The notes: generated by a model from the letters alone, not told the origin. DNA of 64,000 nucleotides from Pseudomonas sp. GR 6-02 (GCF_001655615.1 NZ_CP011567.1:1993001-2057000), one strand, 5' to 3'. Positions 7,753 to 16,603 are shown, counted from the stretch's first letter. Translations and numbers: made by a program.

Positions 7753-8661
7753 TCACTTCTTCGACGATTTGCTGCTGGCAGGAATATGCAAATAAGACAT
7801 CACGCTTTCAGTCAGCTCGGTCGCCAACTTGACCGCTTCTTTATTGCGCGCCATCACACCCGCCACCAATCCTTCGATCAAGGCGAGTACGGCGATGTTG
7901 GAGCTGGTCATTACCGGATGGTCGGCGGGGGCAAACAGCACGTGTTCGGCAATGCTGGTGAGCGGCGATGCGGGTGAGTCGGTGATCGCCAGCACCGAGG
8001 CGCCGCGCTCATTGGCGAAGCGGGCGAGTTGCAGGGTGTCGAGGGAATAGCGCGGCAGGGAGATCGCCAGCAACACATCCTGATCGGTGATGGCAGCCAG
8101 GCGGTAAGCGGCATTTTCGTTGCCGCCCTCCATGCTGATGGCGGTGGCGTCGGCACAGAAGGGCATCAGGGTCGAGGCGGCGAGGCCGGCGAAGTAGACG
8201 CTGTTGCCAAAGCCCAGGATGTAAATTTTGCGCGCTTCGATCAGGCGGGTGACGAACGCTTCAAAGGTGTCGGCGTGGTTGTTGGTGGCTGCCGTGGCGA
8301 GGTTGCTGGTGGCGCTCTGGATTTGCTCATGCAGGCCAAATGCACCGCCAGGACGATGCGCCAGTTCGTTGCGCAGTTTGTCGACCGGCGACACCATCTG
8401 CTGCAACGTCGCGACCAGCTCGGCCTTCATGCCGGTGTAGCCACCCAGGTTCAGTGCCTTGGCCAGACGATTGACCGCGGCCGGTGAGGTGGAGGTTTCA
8501 TGGGCCATTTCTTCGATGGTCAGCGTCGCGGCCCTTAGCGGGTGACGCAGGATAAAATCCGCCACCTTGCGCAGTGAAGGCTGTAGATCGGAAACGATTT
8601 CCGCCAGTTTACGCATCACCGGCGCGGCATAGACCGTGGTGTCTTTCGAAGGGGTCGGCAT
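7753..8661 (-). CDS. MurR/RpiR-family transcriptional regulator
   Basis: 302 residues from the ATG at 8661. The N-terminal RpiR helix-turn-helix covers about residues 15-90 (PSLRKVADFILRHP, then TIEEMAHETSTSPAAVNRLAKAL). A SIS sugar-isomerase-like effector domain covers about 120-255 (IYILGFGNSVYFAGLAA, LLAISLPRYSLDT, VLAITDSPASPL). RpiR regulators usually sense a phosphosugar or a catabolic intermediate. It is last in a same-strand run with the ABC importer and M14 deacylase genes and is the obvious candidate for their regulator. A REP-like inverted repeat separates it from the ATPase gene, so it probably has its own promoter. Confidence 0.85.
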   Translation of the reverse strand: MPTPSKDTTVYAAPVMRKLAEIVSDLQPSLRKVADFILRHPLRAATLTIEEMAHETSTSPAAVNRLAKALNLGGYTGMKAELVATLQQMVSPVDKLRNELAHRPGGAFGLHEQIQSATSNLATAATNNHADTFEAFVTRLIEARKIYILGFGNSVYFAGLAASTLMPFCADATAISMEGGNENAAYRLAAITDQDVLLAISLPRYSLDTLQLARFANERGASVLAITDSPASPLTSIAEHVLFAPADHPVMTSSNIAVLALIEGLVAGVMARNKEAVKLATELTESVMSYLHIPASSKSSKK

Positions 8662-8711
8662 GTCCGGCTCTACAGTTCCTGAGGGTTGGAGATGGGGCAG
8701 GCGCATAACCT

Positions 8712-8799
8712 GTAGGAGCGAGGCTTGCCCGCGAAGAACGATAACGCGCAATGCCTGAAAAACCGCGGTGTTCGCTTCGCGGGCAAGCCTCGCTCCTAC
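8712..8799. repeat. REP-type inverted repeat pair
   Basis: Two 25-base arms (8712-8736 and 8775-8799) are perfect inverted copies, built on GTAGGAGCGAGGCTTGCCCG, the common Pseudomonas REP sequence. They flank 38 bp between the RpiR and ATPase genes. Confidence 0.85.
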
Positions 8800-8839
8800 G
8801 GGGTTTTGCGCGGGGGCATAAGTTGGCTGGAGTGTATGA

Positions 8840-9604
8840 TTATTTCAAGCTGCCGGCCAGAAACTGCCGAAGCCGCTCGGACTGTGGATTGACCAGCACT
8901 TCACGCGGATTGCCGCGCTCTTCGACCAGGCCCTTGTGCAGGAACACCAGCTGGTTCGAGACCTCGCGGGCAAAGCCCATTTCGTGGGTCACGACCACCA
9001 TGGTGCGGCCTTCGAGTGCGAGGTCCTGCATGACTTTCAGCACCTCGCCGACCAGCTCGGGGTCGAGGGCTGAGGTCGGTTCATCGAACAGCATCACTTC
9101 CGGCTCCATGGCCAGCGCCCGGGCAATCGCTACCCGCTGCTGCTCACCACCCGACATATGCGCCGGCCAGGCGTCCATGCGGTGCGCCACGCCGACTTTG
9201 TTCAGGTAATGCTCGGCCTTTTCCCGTGCTTGTTTCTTGTTCATGCCCAGCACATGTACCGGGGCCTCCATGACGTTTTCAAGGGCGCTCATGTGCGACC
9301 AGAGGTTGAAATGCTGAAACACCATCGACAGTCGCGAACGCATGCGTTGTAGCTGTTTGGGCTCGGCAGCCTTGAGCCCGCCGAGTTTGTTGGTCACCAG
9401 CTTGAGCGGTTCGCCATTGAGCACGATGTTGCCGGCGTTGGGCTGTTCCAGCAGGTTGATGCACCGCAGGAAGGTGCTTTTGCCGGAGCCGCTGGAGCCG
9501 ATGATGCTGATCACGTCACCGGCCTTCGCCTCCAGGGACACGCCCTTGAGTACTTCGTGGGTGCCGTAGCTTTTGTGAAGATCCTGAATTTCAAGTTTGT
9601 ACAT
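8840..9604 (-). CDS. ABC transporter ATPase, basic/polar amino acid importer (HisP/AotP type)
   Basis: 254 residues, full length for HisP/AotP. Walker A GSSGSGKST is at 36-44, the Q-loop is in VFQHFNLWSH, the signature is MSGGEQQRVAIARAL, Walker B is VMLFDEPTSALD, and the switch histidine is in VVTHEMGF. It powers uptake of histidine, arginine, ornithine or a derivative from the periplasm. It is last in the operon after the binding protein, two permeases and the M14 deacylase. It closely resembles Pseudomonas AotP, but the operon layout differs, so the substrate may not be free arginine. The ATG at 9604 follows AGAGAG. Confidence 0.9.
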   Translation of the reverse strand: MYKLEIQDLHKSYGTHEVLKGVSLEAKAGDVISIIGSSGSGKSTFLRCINLLEQPNAGNIVLNGEPLKLVTNKLGGLKAAEPKQLQRMRSRLSMVFQHFNLWSHMSALENVMEAPVHVLGMNKKQAREKAEHYLNKVGVAHRMDAWPAHMSGGEQQRVAIARALAMEPEVMLFDEPTSALDPELVGEVLKVMQDLALEGRTMVVVTHEMGFAREVSNQLVFLHKGLVEERGNPREVLVNPQSERLRQFLAGSLK

Positions 9605-9622
9605 GGTTTCAACTCTCTGGAA

Positions 9623-10735
9623 TCAGTCGCTGAGCAAGCGGCCTTGGCGAATAGGGCGAGTACCGGCCACTTTGGCCAGCCACAAACCGGGCTGGGCAAA
9701 GCGCAGACGTTCACGGGCATAGAGGATGCCGTCGGTGCTGGCGCGCACGATGCTGTGGCGATCGGTCAGCGGATCAATCACTTCGAACAGCGGGTCGCCG
9801 ACCCTGACCCGGGCCCCCAGCGGTTGCAGATAACTCACGACGCCGGGGTGCGGCGCATAGGCGTACTGCGCACCGGCGAAGGGTGTCGCTTCACAACGGT
9901 TCGGTGGCGCGTCAGGCCAGTCGCCGCTGATCAGGCCTTGCTCGGCGAGGTAGCCGAGAATAGCTTGCGCGCTCTCGATGCATTGCTCGCGTTCGGTATC
10001 GGCCATGCCGCGCAATTCGATCGTGGTGGCCACACACGCCAGCGGAATGTCGGCTTCAGGAAAGAGTTCGGCCAGACGCAACCAGGGAATCGCGCAGGCT
10101 TCATCAAAGGCACTGCCGCCCGCATCCTCGGCCAGCAATGCGGCGCCGGCACCCAGTCGAGCGGCCAATGAGCGCAGGCGCGGCCAGTGTTGCGGCATGG
10201 CGTAAAGCAGCATGATCGACTCGAAATCGCAGTGCAGGTCCAGCACCACATCGGCGTCACAGGCATGTGAAAGCAACAGGCGGCGCAGGCCATCGAGTTC
10301 CGAGGTCGGCGGTGGCATGTCGGCGAGAACATCGGCCATGGCGCGGCGGATCAGCCCGGTGTTGACGCCGGCGTGGGCGCCCAGTTGACCTTTCACCAGC
10401 GCCGCCACAGCTTCGGTCAGCTCTGGAAAATCACGATTGAAGTTCTTCCCGCTGGAGAACTCAAAACGACCTTGATGGGTGGCCTGGAACATCTGGGCGA
10501 TGCCAATCGGGTTGGCCATCGGCACCAACTCGACGACCCCATTCAGGCGACCTTGTTCTTCCAGCACGCGCAGACGCTGCTTAAGTTCAACCGCCACGCG
10601 CATCCCCGGCAGCTCGTCGGCATGCAGGGAGGCCTGGATGTAGGCCTTGCGTGGCCCGCTGCCAAAACGAAACAGCGACAGCCGTCGTTCTGTGCCCGAG
10701 GCCCCCCACGGCAACAGGTATTCAATGTGCTCCAT
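9623..10735 (-). CDS. M14-family succinylglutamate desuccinylase/aspartoacylase-like deacylase
   Basis: 370 residues. Zinc ligands are read as HADE (His38, Glu41) and His168 in LDLHCDFE; the general-base glutamate is Glu240 in TIELRG. This matches the AstE/AspA/DoeB branch of M14, which removes acyl groups from N-acyl amino acids. A C-terminal beta-domain (about 285-370) follows as in the long members. It lies between the permease and ATPase genes of an amino-acid importer with 9-18 bp gaps, implying that the imported compound is an N-acyl amino acid or diamino acid deacylated in the cytoplasm. The exact substrate is unknown. Confidence 0.8.
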   Translation of the reverse strand: MEHIEYLLPWGASGTERRLSLFRFGSGPRKAYIQASLHADELPGMRVAVELKQRLRVLEEQGRLNGVVELVPMANPIGIAQMFQATHQGRFEFSSGKNFNRDFPELTEAVAALVKGQLGAHAGVNTGLIRRAMADVLADMPPPTSELDGLRRLLLSHACDADVVLDLHCDFESIMLLYAMPQHWPRLRSLAARLGAGAALLAEDAGGSAFDEACAIPWLRLAELFPEADIPLACVATTIELRGMADTEREQCIESAQAILGYLAEQGLISGDWPDAPPNRCEATPFAGAQYAYAPHPGVVSYLQPLGARVRVGDPLFEVIDPLTDRHSIVRASTDGILYARERLRFAQPGLWLAKVAGTRPIRQGRLLSD

Positions 10736-10744
10736 AACAGCTCC

Positions 10745-11443
10745 TTAATGCTTGCGCGGTGCCAGATACGCCAGCCAGCGGCGCTCGGCCAGCTTGAACA
10801 GGCGAACCAGGATGAAGGTCAGGGCCAGGTAGATAAGGCCGGCGGTGATGAACGCCTCGAATGGCAGATAGAACCGCGAACTGACTGTACGAGCGGCTCC
10901 GGTGATGTCGACCAGGGTGACGATCGACGCCAGGCTGGTGGTCTGCAGCATCATCAGCACTTCGTTGCTGTATTGCGGCAGTGCCCGGCGCAAGGCCGAC
11001 GGCAGGAGCACGCGGCGGTACAAGGTAAAGCGCGACATGCCCATGGCCTTGGCGGCTTCGATCTCGCCGTGGGCCGTGGCCTTCAAGCTGCCGGCCAGCA
11101 GTTCCGCGCTATAGGCACTGGTATTGATCGCGAAGGCCAGGCAGGCACAAAAGGTTGCGCTGGACAGGTAAGGCCAGAGCGCGCTTTGGCGTACCGCTTC
11201 GAACTGCGCCAAGCCGTAATAGATCAGGAACAATTGCACCAGCATCGGGGTGCCGCGAATCACATAGGTGTAGAGCCAGGCCGGGAAGTTGATCAGCGGC
11301 GATCGGGAGACGCGCATCAGCGCTAAAGGAATCGCCAGCACCAGGCCAACGGCCAGGGAAATCAGCAGAACTTTGAGGGTCAACAAGGCGCCATTGAGGT
11401 ACAGCGGCAGGTTTTCCCAGATCAGGTTGTAGTCGAGAATCAT
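10745..11443 (-). CDS. ABC transporter permease (HisM/AotM type)
   Basis: 232 residues with five or six membrane helices and the EAA loop AAKAMGMSRFTLYRRVLLPSAL in the second half. The N-terminus (MILDYNLIWENLPLYLNGALLTLKV) is typical of HisM-type subunits. The ATG at 11443 has GGGGAG seven bases upstream. It follows the HisQ-type gene by 14 bases, so the two are translated as a pair and form the heterodimeric channel. Confidence 0.9.
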   Translation of the reverse strand: MILDYNLIWENLPLYLNGALLTLKVLLISLAVGLVLAIPLALMRVSRSPLINFPAWLYTYVIRGTPMLVQLFLIYYGLAQFEAVRQSALWPYLSSATFCACLAFAINTSAYSAELLAGSLKATAHGEIEAAKAMGMSRFTLYRRVLLPSALRRALPQYSNEVLMMLQTTSLASIVTLVDITGAARTVSSRFYLPFEAFITAGLIYLALTFILVRLFKLAERRWLAYLAPRKH

Positions 11444-11457
11444 GGCTGTGCTCCCCG

Positions 11458-12147
11458 TCACAGTTCGGCGGCTTTGACGCCGACCGAGTAGTGGTTTTCC
11501 AGATAGCGCAGCACCAGCAATGACACACTGGTCAGCAGCAAGTAGAGCGCGGCCACCGCGAGGAAAAACGTGAACGGCTCATGGGTGGCGTCCGCTGCGT
11601 TTTTGGCTTTGAACATCATGTCCTGCAACCCGATCACCGAGATCAGCGCGGTGGATTTGGTCAGCACCAACCAGTTGTTGGTGAACCCCGGAATGGCGAA
11701 ACGAATCATCTGCGGCACCAGAATCCGCCAGAACACCTGAGCGCCGCTCATGCCATAAGCCACACCGGCTTCGGCCTGACCTTTAGGGATCGCCATAAAA
11801 GCGCCACGAAAGGTTTCAGAGAGATAGGCACCAAAAATGAAGCCCATGGTGCAGACGCCGGCGATAAAGGGGTTGATGTCGATGTAGCGGGTGTAACCGA
11901 GCGCGAGGGCAATGCGGTTCACCAGGTCTTGGCCGCCGTAGAAAATCAGCAGGATCAACACCAGGTCGGGAATTCCGCGAATCAGGGTGGTATAGCCTTC
12001 GCCCAGCATCGCCAGCCATTTGAACGGTGACAAACGAAAGGCGGCGCCGATCAGACCCAGGGCAATCGCCATGGTCATGGAAGTCAGGGCCAGATTAATG
12101 GTCAGCCAGGCGCCATCGAGAATGCTCGATCCGTAGCCGTGAAGCAT
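11458..12147 (-). CDS. ABC transporter permease (HisQ/AotQ type)
   Basis: 229 residues, multi-spanning, with N-terminal MLHGYGSSILDGAWLTINLAL and EAA loop AGVAYGMSGAQVFWRILVPQM. It pairs with the next permease in the inner membrane. The ATG at 12147 follows GAGGAA at seven bases; the 14 codons of open frame upstream lack a ribosome site. Confidence 0.9.
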   Translation of the reverse strand: MLHGYGSSILDGAWLTINLALTSMTMAIALGLIGAAFRLSPFKWLAMLGEGYTTLIRGIPDLVLILLIFYGGQDLVNRIALALGYTRYIDINPFIAGVCTMGFIFGAYLSETFRGAFMAIPKGQAEAGVAYGMSGAQVFWRILVPQMIRFAIPGFTNNWLVLTKSTALISVIGLQDMMFKAKNAADATHEPFTFFLAVAALYLLLTSVSLLVLRYLENHYSVGVKAAEL

Positions 12148-12238
12148 GATGAAGTTCCTCAAGCGAGCGCCGGGAGGCGCGCGAGACAAGCCAGAAGTGG
12201 CACCCGCAAACGCCGGCGCCAGGGTTTCGGGTAACGGC

Positions 12239-13015
12239 TTATTCGCCGTAGATATCGAAGGCGAAGTACTTGGCCATCACTTGCTGGTACTTGCCATTGG
12301 CGCGGATGGCGTCAATCGCTGCGCTCAGGCGTGCAACGTTCGCACTGTCGCCTTTACGCACCGCGATCCCGGCGCCTCTGCCGAAGTATTTCGGGTCGTT
12401 GATGTCCGGCCCAACCAGAGCGAAACCTTTACCTATGGGGGTTTTGATAAAGCTCTCATCGGTGTTGACGATGTCGGCGAGGGTGGCGTCCAGGCGACCT
12501 GATGCCAGATCGAGGAAGGCTTCATTTTGTGAGCCGTAGCGGACCACCTCGACGCCGGCTTGCGCCAGTTGCTCAGTGGCGAAACGGTCGTAGGTCGAGG
12601 CGCGTTGTACGCCGACTTTCTTGCCTTTGAGATCGACCAGCGGGTCGTTGATCACGCTGCCGGTCTTCATCGCGAACTTGCCCGGCGTGTGGTAGTACTT
12701 TTTGCTGAAGTCGACCGACTTCATCCGGTCTTCAGTGATCGACATCGACGACAGCACAGCGTCGATCTTGCGCACTTTGAGCGACGGGATCATGCCGTCG
12801 AATTCCTGGATGACCCACTCGCATTTGACCTTCATCTCTGCGCACAGCGCGTTGCCGATGTCGTAATCGAAACCACTGACATTGCCCTCCGGCGTCTTGA
12901 AGGAGAAGGGCGGGTAGGCGGCTTCGATGCCGATACGCAGGCTGTCCTCGTCGGCGTGTGCCAGCAAGCTTGCGGCGCACAGTGCCAGAGCACCTAGAAG
13001 TTCTGTCTTGTTCAT
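12239..13015 (-). CDS. Periplasmic amino acid-binding protein (HisJ/ArgT family)
   Basis: 258 residues. The signal peptide MNKTELLGALALCAASLLAHA is probably cut before DEDS. The mature protein has the family start LRIGIEAAYPPFSFKTPEG, SGFDYDIGNALCAEMKVKCEWV and the ligand loop LSSMSITEDRMKSVDFSKKYY. It is the first gene of the importer operon. In the 120 bp upstream an AT-rich stretch on the minus strand (around 13095-13140, with TTGATT and CATTTA about 17 apart) could be the promoter. Confidence 0.9.
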   Translation of the reverse strand: MNKTELLGALALCAASLLAHADEDSLRIGIEAAYPPFSFKTPEGNVSGFDYDIGNALCAEMKVKCEWVIQEFDGMIPSLKVRKIDAVLSSMSITEDRMKSVDFSKKYYHTPGKFAMKTGSVINDPLVDLKGKKVGVQRASTYDRFATEQLAQAGVEVVRYGSQNEAFLDLASGRLDATLADIVNTDESFIKTPIGKGFALVGPDINDPKYFGRGAGIAVRKGDSANVARLSAAIDAIRANGKYQQVMAKYFAFDIYGE

Positions 13016-13216
13016 ATTGTTGACTCCTTGGATGGGGCGTTGGTGATACGGGGCTGCCGTCCGGTCTGGCGAGGTGGACTGTCCTGATGATTTGCGAGGC
13101 TATAAATGACATAAAATATTTCACAAATCAACTGTGTGAAAATAAACATATCAAAACGGGGCGACAAGCGGAGTACTCATGGGCAGTAACCGCAGCCCTG
13201 CCAGCGAGCCTTTGAA

Positions 13217-13251
13217 TAAAAAACGGGCGCCGATCAGGGCGCCCGTTTTTT
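13217..13251 (-). terminator. Intrinsic terminator after ohrR
   Basis: The stem ACGGGCGCC/GGCGCCCGT with a six-base loop is flanked by A6 and T6, so it works in both directions. It lies 29 bp past the stop of the minus-strand ohrR gene. Confidence 0.85.
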
Positions 13252-13279
13252 CATTTCGGTATCAAGGTATTTGTTTTGC

Positions 13280-13741
13280 TCATCCCTCGGCTTTCGTCGA
13301 TTTGATGAGGTTGTTGCGCAGTTTCACGATCGCGTTCTGCAACTGTGTGAACTCGTCCGGTTCCAGACCCGTTGCGTGGGAAAGGCCCGTTTCGGGGCGG
13401 TCTTCGCGTAGCTGTCGACCGCTTTTCGTTAGGCTGATCCGCACCTGCCGCTCGTCCTCGGGATCACGTTGCCTTTGCAGGTAGCCCATCGCTTCCAGTT
13501 TCTTCAGGATCGGTGTGAGCGTGTTCGATTCGAGAAACAGCTTCTCGCCCAGGCTGCCCACGGTTTGGTGGTCTTCCTCCCATAGCGCAACGATGGTGAT
13601 GTATTGCGTATAGGTGAGCCCCAAGTGCTCGAGTATCGGCTTGTAGGCCTTGCCGAAGGCCAGGTTCGTGGAATAGACCGCAAAACACAGGAAGTCGGAG
13701 AGCTTCAGATCAGCGGGGACGGTCTTGTCAGTGCGTTTCAT
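13280..13741 (-). CDS. ohrR: OhrR, MarR-family organic peroxide sensor repressor
   Basis: 153 residues. The sensing cysteine is in the OhrR signature LSDFLCFAVYSTNLAFGKAY near residue 20, followed by YTQYITIVALWEED. The winged helix has LFLESNTLTPILKKLEAMGYLQR and the wing DPEDERQVRISLT. Oxidation of the Cys releases it from ohr operators. ATG 13741 has GAGGA at six bases. It is downstream of ohr on the same strand with its own upstream region, which holds a 25-bp operator candidate (13882-13906) and a TCGTATACGA palindrome (13791-13800). Confidence 0.9.
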   Translation of the reverse strand: MKRTDKTVPADLKLSDFLCFAVYSTNLAFGKAYKPILEHLGLTYTQYITIVALWEEDHQTVGSLGEKLFLESNTLTPILKKLEAMGYLQRQRDPEDERQVRISLTKSGRQLREDRPETGLSHATGLEPDEFTQLQNAIVKLRNNLIKSTKAEG

Positions 13742-13881
13742 GTGCTTCCTCGTTGGCCACAGTAGAAGGCTCGCAAAGGCAAAATATACCTCGTATACGA
13801 TTGTGTCGGAACAGCTCTGATTTGTTGACGGTGGCCGGTCTGACAGCAACGTCTGACCGGCCGCACGTATGGGTTTGTGAT

Positions 13882-13906
13882 TCGCATGCGCTTAAAGCGC
13901 ATGCGA
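13882..13906. promoter_or_regulatory. Candidate OhrR operator upstream of ohrR
   Basis: A perfect 12-bp inverted repeat around one central base (TCGCATGCGCTT and its complement). It matches 19 of 25 positions of the element upstream of ohr (14432-14456), and both are followed by TGTA. Binding by OhrR is inferred. Confidence 0.55.
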
Positions 13907-13938
13907 TGTATTTGCAGAAAAAATGCAATCGCGGTGCG

Positions 13939-14391
13939 TTAAACCGTGAGGACGTTCAGGGCCACGTCGATATTGCCGCGCGTCGCCTTCGAGTACGGGC
14001 AAATCTGATCGGCGGTGTGCGCCAGTGTCGTCGCAACGTCGTGCGTCAGCCCCGGCACGCGGAGCGTCAATCGAGCCTGAAGGAAGTACGCCGCACCGGT
14101 CTGGCCCAGATCGACTTCGATGTCGACCGACAGATCAGACGGCAGCACCACGTTCATGTCATTGGCCACCAGCCCGACAGCGGCGGTGTAACAGGCCGAC
14201 CATGCACCGGCGAACAGTTGCTCGGCGGTCGGGTGTGGCTGAACAGCGGCGAACACGTGCGCCGGTTTCGCGCTTCCAGGCGACGACAGCGTGATGTCGA
14301 GGCTGCCGTTATGGCCACGCGACGTGTTGCCAGCGGCGCTGGCGGTGGTGTGAGTCTTGCCGGTCATCAGGACTTTTTCGATCTTGCTCAT
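13939..14391 (-). CDS. ohr: Ohr, organic hydroperoxide resistance thiol peroxidase
   Basis: 150 residues, an OsmC/Ohr fold enzyme that reduces organic hydroperoxides. The catalytic cysteines are in AGAWSACYTAAVG (about residue 67) and QICPYSKATRGNIDV (about 131), both diagnostic of Ohr rather than OsmC. Cytoplasmic. ATG 14391 has AGGA nine bases upstream; a 61-codon open extension upstream crosses the operator and is rejected. It is divergent from the quinone oxidoreductase gene across 283 bp. Confidence 0.92.
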   Translation of the reverse strand: MSKIEKVLMTGKTHTTASAAGNTSRGHNGSLDITLSSPGSAKPAHVFAAVQPHPTAEQLFAGAWSACYTAAVGLVANDMNVVLPSDLSVDIEVDLGQTGAAYFLQARLTLRVPGLTHDVATTLAHTADQICPYSKATRGNIDVALNVLTV

Positions 14392-14431
14392 GGGGTGGAT
14401 CCTCAGTGTTTCGAATGATGTGATTTGTGTG

Positions 14432-14456
14432 TCGTATGCGTTTGTATCGCATGCGA
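14432..14456. promoter_or_regulatory. Candidate OhrR operator upstream of ohr
   Basis: The imperfect inverted repeat TCGTATGCG...CGCATGCGA is the same length and largely the same sequence as the element at 13882-13906. It is 41 bp before the ohr start. Confidence 0.6.
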
Positions 14457-14674
14457 TGTAATAATAATTGCGCAGGCACCCATCGCTGTCAATCAGTCGG
14501 GTTGCGTCGCCCGACGAGTGGCCTGTGGATGCCACCCCTGCCTGCCGGCTCACTGTCATGAAATGAAAAGCCATTGTCGTCTGATGAGAAGCGGCTTGTC
14601 AGGCGGCGTCCTACAGTCCAGTCAGCGCAAATCGACGCTGCACGCCAACCTTGCAGACTGGAGAATAAGAAAAC

Positions 14675-15655
14675 ATGGCCAAAGCCGTACGCTTCTACGA
14701 AACCGGTGGTCCCGAAGTCCTCCGTTATGAGGAGGTCGAAGTCGGTGAGCCCGGTCCAGGCCAGGTTCGTCTGCGTCATGTGGCGGTGGGCCTGAACTAT
14801 GCCGATACCTACTTTCGCAATGGCACTTATCCGATCCCGATGCCCAATGGCATGGGGGTCGAAGCCTCCGGCGTGGTCCAGGCGATCGGCGAGGGGGTTA
14901 CCAACGTGCGCGTGGGGGATCGCGTCACCTACACCGGTTTTCTCAATACATTGGGTGCCTACAGCACCGAACGGTTGATCCCGGCCGCACCGCTGATCAA
15001 ATTGCCGGAAACCATCAGTTTCGAGACCGCCGCGGCGATGACCATGCGCGGCCTGACGTCGTCGTACCTGATGCGGCGCATTTACGATTTCAAGGCCGGC
15101 GACAGCATTCTGCTGCACGCCGCCGCCGGTGGTGTGGGCCTGATCGTGGCGCAGTGGGCCAAGCTGCTTGGCCTGACCGTCATCGGCACCGTGTCCACCG
15201 AGGTCAAGGGCGAAATCGCCCGGGCCCATGGCTGCGACCATGTGATCAATTACAGCCATGAAGACGTCGCCCAGCGTGTGCGCGAGTTGACGGACGGCGT
15301 TGGTGTCAACGTGGTGTTCGACAGTGTCGGCAAGAACACCTTCATGGGTTCCCTGGATTCGCTCAAGCGTCGCGGCCTGATGGTGTGCGTCGGCACGGCC
15401 TCCGGTCCGATCCCGGCTGTCGATCCGGTACTGCTGGCGATGAAAGGCTCGCTGTTCATGACCCGTCCGGCCCTGGCCGACTACATCGCCGACCCGGCGG
15501 AAAAAGCCGCGTTGGCCAATGAGCTGTTCGACCATGTCGGCAGCGGTCGGATCAGGATCGAGATCAACCAGCACTATGCCTTGCAGGATGCCGTCCAGGC
15601 CCATCGCGACCTGGAATCACGCAAGACCACGGGCTCATCGATTTTCGTCATTTAA
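14675..15655 (+). CDS. NADPH:quinone oxidoreductase, zinc-independent MDR family
   Basis: 326 residues, full length for QorA. The N-terminal GroES-like part has GLNYADTYFRNGTYPIP, and the nucleotide-binding motif AAGGVG is at about 150-155 in HAAAGGVGLIVAQWAK. The zinc-binding cysteines of alcohol dehydrogenases are absent, as expected. It reduces quinones or reactive alkenals with NADPH. The start is ATG after GGAGAATAAGAAAAC. It opens a same-strand run of seven catabolic genes, and the next gene starts 14 bp after its stop. Confidence 0.88.
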   Translation: MAKAVRFYETGGPEVLRYEEVEVGEPGPGQVRLRHVAVGLNYADTYFRNGTYPIPMPNGMGVEASGVVQAIGEGVTNVRVGDRVTYTGFLNTLGAYSTERLIPAAPLIKLPETISFETAAAMTMRGLTSSYLMRRIYDFKAGDSILLHAAAGGVGLIVAQWAKLLGLTVIGTVSTEVKGEIARAHGCDHVINYSHEDVAQRVRELTDGVGVNVVFDSVGKNTFMGSLDSLKRRGLMVCVGTASGPIPAVDPVLLAMKGSLFMTRPALADYIADPAEKAALANELFDHVGSGRIRIEINQHYALQDAVQAHRDLESRKTTGSSIFVI

Positions 15656-15669
15656 GGGAGTCGTCTTCC

Positions 15670-16515
15670 GTGAAAGTCGAACAGTTGACTTGCAGCATTG
15701 GCGCGGAACTGCTGGGCGTCAACCTCGCCGATGCGGTGCATGACGACGGTCTTTTTGCCGAGATCCGTGCTCAGTTGCTCACGCATCGCGTGGTGTTCCT
15801 GCGTGATCAGGAGATCACCCGCGCCGAGCACGTGGCCTTCGCCCGGCGCTTTGGCGAACTGGAGGATCACCCGGTGGCCGGCAGTGATCCGGATCATCCA
15901 GGGCTGGTGCGCATCTACAAGCGCCCGGACCAGCCGATGGACCGTTATGAGAACGCCTGGCACACCGATGCGACCTGGCGCGAAGCGCCGCCAATGGGCT
16001 GTGTGTTGCGTTGCGTGGAATGCCCGCCAGTTGGCGGCGACACCATGTGGGCCAACATGGTGGAGGCCTACGCGCGGTTGCCGGATGACGTAAAGGCGAA
16101 GATCGCCGACCTGCGTGCGCGCCACAGCATCGAAGCGAGTTTCGGTGCCGCGATGCCGATTGAAAAGCGTCTGGCGCTCAAGGCGATGTACCCGGATGCC
16201 GAGCATCCGGTGGTCCGTACCCATCCGGAGACTGGCGAAAAGGTCCTGTTCGTCAACGCCTTTACCACCCACTTGAGCAACTACCACACCCCCGAGCGGG
16301 TGCGCTTCGGCCAGGACGCCAACCCGGGTGCCAGTGAGTTGCTGCGCTACCTGATCAGCCAGGCTTACATCCCCGAGTACCAGGTGCGCTGGCGCTGGAA
16401 ACCCAACAGCATTGCCATCTGGGACAACCGCAGTACCCAGCACTACGCCGTCATGGATTACCCGCCATGCCATCGCAAGATGGAACGCGCCGGCATCATC
16501 GGCGACAAGACTTAA
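15670..16515 (+). CDS. TauD/TfdA-family 2-oxoglutarate dioxygenase
   Basis: 281 residues. The iron triad is His98 and Asp100 in WHTDATW and His258 in TQHYAVMDY, with Arg269 as probable 2-oxoglutarate binder. TauD-family enzymes hydroxylate sulfonates, aryloxyacetates, betaines and similar compounds, often causing C-S or C-O cleavage. The start is GTG at 15670 with AGGGAG nine bases upstream. Next to a YeiH-type exporter and a BKACE gene, a role in breaking down a sulfonate or carnitine-like compound is possible, but the substrate cannot be read. Confidence 0.85.
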   Translation: MKVEQLTCSIGAELLGVNLADAVHDDGLFAEIRAQLLTHRVVFLRDQEITRAEHVAFARRFGELEDHPVAGSDPDHPGLVRIYKRPDQPMDRYENAWHTDATWREAPPMGCVLRCVECPPVGGDTMWANMVEAYARLPDDVKAKIADLRARHSIEASFGAAMPIEKRLALKAMYPDAEHPVVRTHPETGEKVLFVNAFTTHLSNYHTPERVRFGQDANPGASELLRYLISQAYIPEYQVRWRWKPNSIAIWDNRSTQHYAVMDYPPCHRKMERAGIIGDKT

Positions 16516-16603
16516 CGATCGACCGCAGCTGCATTCGCTCTCACAGACACGTCTGCCCGGCGCGATCCGGGCGTGTGGACAACCATAATAATAGGAGTAA
16601 CCC

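Noticed and set aside
13833..13862. GGCCGGTC...GACCGGCC hairpin upstream of ohrR as a terminator of ohr
   Set aside because: Eight-bp stem but a long loop and no T-tract in either direction.
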